Source of the DNA: Flavobacterium psychrophilum DSM 3660 = ATCC 49418
GTDB taxonomy: Bacteria > Bacteroidota > Bacteroidia > Flavobacteriales > Flavobacteriaceae
DNA length: 44,780 nucleotides
Direction of reading: 5' to 3'
NCBI RefSeq assembly: GCF_002217405.1
Contig: NZ_MUHE01000033.1
Location: forward strand, 1-44,780
The notes below the pieces were generated by a model, which worked only from the letters and a program-made list of their open reading frames with translations, ran no database searches and was not told where the DNA came from. A program made the position numbers and the translations under genes. Shown in pieces: positions 39,839 to 44,780 of the stretch (the first letter of the stretch is position 1; each line of letters opens with the position of its first letter).

Positions 39839-41328
39839 TATTTATTAATTATTAGTTTGTCAACAATATTTCTATCATTACTTAGTCTTGGAATTTTATT
39901 TTGCCCGCCTAATTTCCCGATAGATTTCATATATTCTTGAAACCCGTTTTTATTAACCTTAGTAATTATAAGTGTTTGCAACACATGACCAACGATTAAA
40001 TCATCATAATAAGTGTTTTGTTTTCTCATGGCATGATCAATTTGTAAAGCAAAATTTTCGATGTTTTCTGGCTCGTTTTCAAACTCGATAAACCATTCGT
40101 GATAAGGCAATCCGTTTGCTGGAGAAATTTGTGGCGCCACCGTAAATTCATTTACACGAACTAATGTATTTTGCATGGCTTCTTGCAGAGCACTTTCTAC
40201 TTCTTTGCCAATAACGTGTTCGCCAAAAGCCGAAATATAATGTTTAATACGCCCTGAAACAATGACACGATAAGGTTTTAAAGATGTAAACTGAACGGTA
40301 TCACCAATATTATAAGCCCATAATCCTGCATTTGTAGAAATGATTAAAACATAATTAACTCCTAATTCGACTTCACCAATCGTGTATCGTTTCGGTTTTT
40401 CGGTAAAAAATTCATCAGATTTTACAAATTCGTAAAAAATACCTGAGTTTAATAACAGTAGCATTCCTTTTGCTGTCTGAGAATCTTGATAGGCAAAAAA
40501 TCCTTCGGAGGCAGGAAAAAGCTCGATCGAATCTACTTTTCGTCCAATTAAGTTTTCAAATTTTGCTCTATATGGTTCATAATTTACACCACCATAAATA
40601 AATAAATTGAAGTTTTTAAATAATTCTCCTACTGGTTTTTTGGCTTTTTGATGCAGTTTTTCGAAATACATTTGCACCCACGACGGAATACCCGAAATGA
40701 CCGTCATGTTCTCATGATATGTTTCTTCGACAACAGCATTTACTTTGGTTTCCCAATCCTCAATACAATTGGTTTCCCAAGATGGCATTCGGTTTTTTTG
40801 CAAATATTTAGGAACAAAATGTGCTACGATTCCTGATAATCTTCCTAATTTTATTCCGTTTTTTTCTTCAAGAATAGGGCTTCCTTGCAGGAAAATCATT
40901 TTACCGTTTACAAAATTGGCATTTCCAGTTTCGTGAATATAACTTAAAATGGCATTTCTTGCCGCTTGTATATGAAAAGGCATCGATTCTTTTGTAAGTG
41001 GAATGTATTTTGCGCCCGAAGTAGTTCCTGATGTTTTAGCAAAATATAACGGTTTTCCTATCCAAAGAATGTCTTTTTCTCCTTTTACAACTTGATCAAT
41101 ATAGGGTTTTAATGCTTCGTAATCCCTAATGGGAACATTTTTAATAAAATCCGTGTGGTTTTTTATATCGAAAAAGTTATGGTTTTGCCCAAAAAGTGTC
41201 TCTTTTGATTGAAAAAGTAATGATTGAAAAACTTTTTTTTGTGTTTCAATAGGATTTTGAGACCATTTGAGTGTTTTTTTATGAATTTTTTTTGCGAATT
41301 GCTTGGCTAAAAAGGCTTTTATATACAT
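39838..41328 (-). CDS. GH3-family (auxin-responsive-like) adenylate-forming protein
   Basis: 496 residues. The GH3 pattern is clear: KNVPIRDYEALKPYIDQVVK, the ATP loop KTSGTTSGAKYIPLT (about 108-122), FIYGGVNYEPYRAKFENLIG, ELFPASEGFFAYQD, and YNIGDTVQFTSLKPYRVIVS with GRIKHYISAFGEHV. Plant GH3 enzymes join amino acids to carboxylates through an adenylate. The bacterial substrate is unknown. It is 33 bp after the coiled-coil gene and coupled to the carboxypeptidase-like gene. Confidence 0.9.
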   Translation of the reverse strand: MYIKAFLAKQFAKKIHKKTLKWSQNPIETQKKVFQSLLFQSKETLFGQNHNFFDIKNHTDFIKNVPIRDYEALKPYIDQVVKGEKDILWIGKPLYFAKTSGTTSGAKYIPLTKESMPFHIQAARNAILSYIHETGNANFVNGKMIFLQGSPILEEKNGIKLGRLSGIVAHFVPKYLQKNRMPSWETNCIEDWETKVNAVVEETYHENMTVISGIPSWVQMYFEKLHQKAKKPVGELFKNFNLFIYGGVNYEPYRAKFENLIGRKVDSIELFPASEGFFAYQDSQTAKGMLLLLNSGIFYEFVKSDEFFTEKPKRYTIGEVELGVNYVLIISTNAGLWAYNIGDTVQFTSLKPYRVIVSGRIKHYISAFGEHVIGKEVESALQEAMQNTLVRVNEFTVAPQISPANGLPYHEWFIEFENEPENIENFALQIDHAMRKQNTYYDDLIVGHVLQTLIITKVNKNGFQEYMKSIGKLGGQNKIPRLSNDRNIVDKLIINK

Positions 41329-41361
41329 TTGTAAAAAGGCTTTGTTTGGGAATAATTTATT

Positions 41362-41841
41362 TTATTTTTTAGCTTTTTTAGCCTCTGCTTCTACTTTTTT
41401 TCTCAGTTCGAGTTCTTCTGGCGATGCTTCGAAATTATATTCGGAAGGATCTACATATTCTGAGGCCATGATAGAATCTTTATTCACTTTAGCATATTCT
41501 AAATCGCCTGTTAAGACTTTTTTTACAGATTGTATGTAGGCATCGTTTTTCTTCAATGCAAATTCTAAAGAATCTGATTTGAGTCCTAAATTTAATGCGT
41601 CTTTTTTCAATTCGGTCGAGGCGTATCCTGGAATATATTCTCGAAGAGGGGTAAATGCTATGATATAACTAGTTATCGAGATAAGAAACATAGCGCCCAG
41701 CGTAGCCACAATAAAAACGTTAAGAATGTTGAGTTTGAAAGAAAATTTTTCTTCAAAAGTTTCTTCATTCAAAATAATAAGTCTTCGTTTTGTTTTTATT
41801 TTATCGAAAAATGCTTTTCTTTTTAATCTTTTTTCTGACAT
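41362..41841 (-). CDS. Membrane-anchored coiled-coil protein (M23-peptidase N-terminus-like)
   Basis: 159 residues: basic cytosolic N-terminus (RLKRKAFFDKIKTKRRLIIL), one membrane helix (FIVATLGAMFLISITSYIIA, about 49-68), TPLREYIPGY, a short coiled coil and a lysine-rich end. The N-terminal part resembles the membrane-anchor segment of flavobacterial M23 peptidases at this locus, but no peptidase domain follows. It may be a naturally short family member or a truncated one. It lies upstream of the GH3 gene and diverges from tatA. Confidence 0.65.
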   Translation of the reverse strand: MSEKRLKRKAFFDKIKTKRRLIILNEETFEEKFSFKLNILNVFIVATLGAMFLISITSYIIAFTPLREYIPGYASTELKKDALNLGLKSDSLEFALKKNDAYIQSVKKVLTGDLEYAKVNKDSIMASEYVDPSEYNFEASPEELELRKKVEAEAKKAKK

Positions 41842-41859
41842 AAATTATAATCTTTAGAA

Positions 41860-41867
41860 CAAATATA
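41860..41867 (-). promoter_or_regulatory. Candidate -7 box for the coiled-coil/GH3 operon
   Basis: Minus-strand TATATTTG, 19 bp before the ATG at 41841; -33 TTG not found. Confidence 0.4.
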
Positions 41868-41942
41868 ATAATTTAGAAAGTGCCGTTAGTTTATATGTAA
41901 TAATAAATCGTTAAAAAAATAAAGGTGTATTAAATTCTTTAA

Positions 41943-41950
41943 TATATTTG
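41943..41950 (+). promoter_or_regulatory. Candidate -7 box for tatA
   Basis: TATATTTG (TAnnTTTG), 45 bp before the tatA ATG at 41996; no clear -33 TTG. Confidence 0.4.
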
Positions 41951-41995
41951 CTTAAAGTTTTATTTTTAAATTGCGCAAGCATAATTTTATCTATC

Positions 41996-42172
41996 ATGGG
42001 AAGATTAGGAGTTACAGAGATATTAATGATATTAGCCGTTGTTTTATTACTTTTTGGAGGTAAAAAAATTCCAGAATTAATGAAAGGTCTTGGTAGTGGT
42101 TTGAGCGAATTTAAAAAAGCTGCAAAAGGAGACGAAGTTCCAGATTCTAAAAAGGACGAGACTAAAGAATAA
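41996..42172 (+). CDS. tatA: Twin-arginine translocase subunit TatA
   Basis: 58 residues from ATG 41996 ([20 protein letters not shown]), the family-typical start; the frame upstream adds 16 unrelated residues. One membrane helix (about 5-20), the hinge [17 protein letters not shown], an amphipathic helix (EFKKAAKG) and an acidic/basic tail. TatA oligomers form the pore for folded proteins with twin-arginine signals. No tatC in the window. A strong terminator follows directly. Confidence 0.95.
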
Positions 42173-42190
42173 TTCCTTTTTAATGTTATT

Positions 42191-42235
42191 AAATAAAAAT
42201 CCCAAATTCAATAAATGAGTTTGGGATTTTTATTT
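42191..42235. terminator. Bidirectional terminator between tatA and tex
   Basis: AAATAAAAATCCCAAA (42191-42206) pairs perfectly with TTTGGGATTTTTATTT (42220-42235), 16 bp, with A/T tracts at both ends. It overlaps the tex stop codon by two bases and serves both convergent genes. Confidence 0.93.
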
Positions 42236-44390
42236 ATAAAATCATCGTCAATTGAATTCGTTTTCTATCTTCATCAACCTCAGTGACTTTTACGGTAACG
42301 TGTTGGTGCAACTTGACTACTTCATTTACATCACTCACAAAACCTGCTTTAAGTTGCGAAATGTGAACCAAGCCACTTTCTTTAGTACCAATATCGACAA
42401 AACAACCAAAATTGGTAATATTGTTTACAATTCCTGGTAAAATCATGCCAGTTCGAAGGTCTTTTATGGTTTTTACATTAGGGTCAAATTCGAAAGCTTT
42501 GGCCGATTTTCTCGGGTCTAAACCTGGTTTTTCGAGTTCTTTTATAATGTCTTTTAGGGTTAATAAACCTATTTCGGGCGTGATATAATGCTCCGGTTTT
42601 ATTAAAGCCGTTTTTTCTTTGTTGGCAATTAGATCATGTACAGATAACTTCAAATCTTTTGCCATTTTTTCTACAATTGCGTAGGCTTCAGGATGCACTG
42701 CCGAATTGTCTAACGGGTTTTTGGCATTGTGAATTCTAATAAAAGCCACACCTTGTTGGTAGGCTTTTTCCCCCAAACGAGGTACTTTCTTTAATTGTTT
42801 TCTGTTTTCAAATGGTCCGTTTTCTGAGCGGTATTGCACAATATTTTCGGCTAATTTCTCCCCTATTCCAGATACATAACTCAGCAAATGTTTGCTGGCG
42901 GTATTAATGTTTATTCCTACCGAATTTACGCATCGAATGACCGTATTATCTAGCTCTTCTTTTAATTTTGTTTGGTCTACATCGTGTTGGTATTGCCCTA
43001 CACCAATAGCTTTGGGATCTATTTTTACTAATTCTGCCAACGGATCCGATAATCTTCTTCCGATGGAAACCGAACCACGAACGGTAACGTCGTAATTAGG
43101 AAATTCGTCTCTCGCAATTTTTGATGCCGAATATACCGAGGCACCTGCCTCAGATACGATAAATACTTGAACGGGTTTGGCTTCGCCTTGTTCGCCTACG
43201 GCTCGAGTTTCGAAAGCAATTTTTTTGATGAAAAATTCGGTTTCTCGACTCGCTGTTCCGTTTCCTATAGAAATAGCATCTATATTATAAGCATTGACCA
43301 TCGATTTTATCTTTTTCATCGCCATCGCAGTTTCGTTTTGTGGGGCGTGCGGATAAATGGTTTCGTTGTATAATAAATCGCCTTTTTCGTCCAGACAAAC
43401 AATCTTACAACCCGAACGAAATCCGGGATCGATGGCTAGAATTCGTTTTTCTCCTAATGGTGGTGCTAATAAAAGTTGCCCTAAATTATTGGCAAAAACC
43501 TGAATAGAATTGGCATCGGCTTTGGCTTTGGCCTCTTGTAAAGCTTCGTTCGAAATGGCAGGAGTGAGTAATCTTTTGTAACTGTCTTCAATGGCCAATT
43601 GTACATGAGAAATGGCAGCACTGTTGGTGTTTTTGATGATAATTTCATCAATTAAATCATAAGCTTCATCGAGATCTACTTCTATTTTTATTTTAACAAA
43701 TCCTTCCTTTTCTGCCCGAAGCATGGCTAATAATCTGTGTGAAGCGGCTTTGGTTAAATTCTCACTCCATTCGAAATATTGGTTAAATTTTTGTGCCGCT
43801 TCTTCTTCTTCTTTCTTTTTAACAACTTTAGTCGTAATGGTTGCTTTGCGCTCATAAAGTCTTCTAAGTTGCTTGCGAACATAGATGTTTTCGTTAACCC
43901 ATTCGGCGATAATATCTCGTGCGCCTTGCAAAGCAGCCTCTTCATTAATCACATTACTGTTCAAATATTGGGTTGCTAAGAAATCGACAGCATCATTTTT
44001 CTGATTCATGATGATTTTAGCTAGTGGTTCTAATCCGTTTTCACGAGCTACATCGGCCTTGGTTTTCTTTTTCTTTTTGTAAGGCAAATAAAAATCTTCT
44101 ATTTCTTGTAAATCGAAAGAATTATCGATTTTTTGTTTCAATTCTGGTGTTAGTGCTTTTTGCTCTTCTATCGATTTTAAAATACCTTCTTTTCGTTTTA
44201 CAATAAGATCATATTCTTTGTTTAACTTGGCAATTTGCTCGATAAAAACCTCATCGAGATTTCCTGTGGTGTCTTTTCGGTAACGAGAAATAAAAGGAAT
44301 TGTACAATCTTCATTTAATAATTTTACAGTAGATTCTATATTTTTTGGTGTGGTAGCTACTTGTTTTGCTATAAATTGTATGTTGGTCAT
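42234..44390 (-). CDS. tex: Tex-family RNA-binding transcription accessory protein
   Basis: 718 residues in the Tex order: N-terminal helical region, YqgF/RNase H-like domain (LAIDPGFRSGCKIVCLD, about 322-340), helix-hairpin-helix (NTASKHLLSYVSGIGEKLAE and LKKVPRLGEKAYQQG), and a C-terminal S1 domain (GMILPGIVNNITNFGCFVDI, GLVHISQL; about 645-718). Tex proteins bind nucleic acid and affect transcription and stress tolerance. A 13-bp perfect inverted repeat lies 15 bp upstream of the ATG. Confidence 0.95.
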   Translation of the reverse strand: MTNIQFIAKQVATTPKNIESTVKLLNEDCTIPFISRYRKDTTGNLDEVFIEQIAKLNKEYDLIVKRKEGILKSIEEQKALTPELKQKIDNSFDLQEIEDFYLPYKKKKKTKADVARENGLEPLAKIIMNQKNDAVDFLATQYLNSNVINEEAALQGARDIIAEWVNENIYVRKQLRRLYERKATITTKVVKKKEEEEAAQKFNQYFEWSENLTKAASHRLLAMLRAEKEGFVKIKIEVDLDEAYDLIDEIIIKNTNSAAISHVQLAIEDSYKRLLTPAISNEALQEAKAKADANSIQVFANNLGQLLLAPPLGEKRILAIDPGFRSGCKIVCLDEKGDLLYNETIYPHAPQNETAMAMKKIKSMVNAYNIDAISIGNGTASRETEFFIKKIAFETRAVGEQGEAKPVQVFIVSEAGASVYSASKIARDEFPNYDVTVRGSVSIGRRLSDPLAELVKIDPKAIGVGQYQHDVDQTKLKEELDNTVIRCVNSVGININTASKHLLSYVSGIGEKLAENIVQYRSENGPFENRKQLKKVPRLGEKAYQQGVAFIRIHNAKNPLDNSAVHPEAYAIVEKMAKDLKLSVHDLIANKEKTALIKPEHYITPEIGLLTLKDIIKELEKPGLDPRKSAKAFEFDPNVKTIKDLRTGMILPGIVNNITNFGCFVDIGTKESGLVHISQLKAGFVSDVNEVVKLHQHVTVKVTEVDEDRKRIQLTMIL

Positions 44391-44404
44391 TATTTTTTAT
44401 TTTA

Positions 44405-44445
44405 GTAAATAATGCGAGATTATCTTAAAATATCGCATTATTTAC
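44405..44445. promoter_or_regulatory. 13-bp perfect inverted repeat upstream of tex
   Basis: GTAAATAATGCGA (44405-44417) pairs with TCGCATTATTTAC (44433-44445) around a 15-base loop. There is no T-tract on either side, so it is more likely an operator or 5' leader structure than a terminator. Confidence 0.5.
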
Positions 44446-44612
44446 ACGTTATATGTTTTTAAGATTTTATAAAAATTTTTAGATTTTATAAAATTATGTT
44501 TCATCTTATTTACTTGTATTTTTTCTAAAAATACAACAGAAAAAGCTTTGTTTGTAAATCTAATTTTTAAATTTTGATGCTAAAAATTGAAAGGGTGTTT
44601 TTTTTATTTTGT

Positions 44613-44645
44613 TTGTAAAGTCATCTGGCGAAAACAATATCTTTG
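44613..44645 (+). promoter_or_regulatory. Candidate promoter for the DUF1294 gene
   Basis: TTG (44613-44615), 22-bp spacer, TATCTTTG (44638-44645); 17 bp to the ATG. Confidence 0.55.
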
Positions 44646-44662
44646 TGTTTATTTAAAAAATT

Positions 44663-44780
44663 ATGGTCGCTATTTTAATTTATTTTTTTATCATCAATAC
44701 TATTGGATTTTTCCTAATTGGTTACGATAAAAGAATGGCAATTGCTAATCAATATCGAATTTCCGAAAAAACACTTTTAT
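44663..44780 (+). CDS. DUF1294 membrane protein (5' part only)
   Basis: 39 codons run off the window end: MVAILIYFFIINTIGFFLIG, then YDKRMAIANQYRISEKTLL. The helix followed by YDKRxA...RIxExxLL is the DUF1294 signature, a small membrane family of unknown function. The ATG at 44663 gives the expected short N-terminus. Confidence 0.85.
   Translation, partial: MVAILIYFFIINTIGFFLIGYDKRMAIANQYRISEKTLL

Noticed and set aside
1..44780. CRISPR array or phage genes
   Set aside because: No regularly spaced direct repeats of 20-40 bp, and no capsid, terminase, integrase or lysis genes seen.

Overview
The window is low-GC chromosomal DNA from a gliding-type member of the Bacteroidota, most likely Flavobacterium or a close relative. 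The evidence is the T9SS/gliding lipoprotein SprE, a cargo protein with a T9SS C-terminal sorting domain, the split ATP synthase locus without atpD/atpC, several Flavobacteriia-restricted DUF families, -7 boxes of the TAnnTTTG type, and A+T-rich spacers with flavobacterial intergenic repeats. Most genes are on the minus strand. I recognised no rRNA, tRNA or CRISPR array.

Layout. (1) 58-10811 is an envelope operon: flippase, dut, sugar nucleotidyltransferase, TPR protein, DUF4292 lipoprotein, EnvC-like protein. A mobile block of about 4.2 kb (about 3430-7610) splits it between the nucleotidyltransferase and the TPR gene. The block carries an EcoRI-type restriction-modification pair with all known EcoRI catalytic and recognition residues, a YefM/YoeB toxin-antitoxin pair with a TGTACA operator, and an NADPH-dependent FMN reductase. 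Each module is bracketed by its own inverted border of the form GTTRG...CYAAC. Decayed ends of one IS1182-like element sit against these borders. (2) 10843-13815 is a decay zone: a truncated CDS, an IS982-family remnant, a PepSY membrane protein, the tail of an ISAon1-type transposase, and a TonB receptor pseudogene with an in-frame stop and no barrel. (3) 14263-24607 is sprE - bactofilin - atpZ - DUF6168 - atpB-E-F-H-A-G. A divergently oriented seven-bladed RCC1 cargo gene interrupts it, and a long hairpin lies between atpE and atpF. (4) 24773-31034 holds mixed housekeeping genes: PaaE-like reductase, GT9, DUF4254, upp, DUF6427, DUF6341, purD. (5) 31396-38921 is a surface polysaccharide cluster: a CapK-like adenylate-forming enzyme, then the minus-strand operon DUF6909 - rfbC - rfbD - UDP-glucuronate decarboxylase - sugar transferase - GT2. 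(6) 38963-44780 holds a carboxypeptidase-regulatory-like protein, a GH3-family protein, a membrane-anchored coiled-coil protein, tatA, tex and the start of a DUF1294 gene.

How the genes work together. Regions 1 and 5 make and export surface glycans. Regions 3 and 6 hold protein export (SprE for T9SS, TatA) and energy conversion. The accessory block in region 1 is the most unusual part: three unrelated defence or fitness modules in one place with a common border architecture, beside an insertion sequence that appears to target those borders. The island model is built by reading the sequence and is not confirmed by any search.
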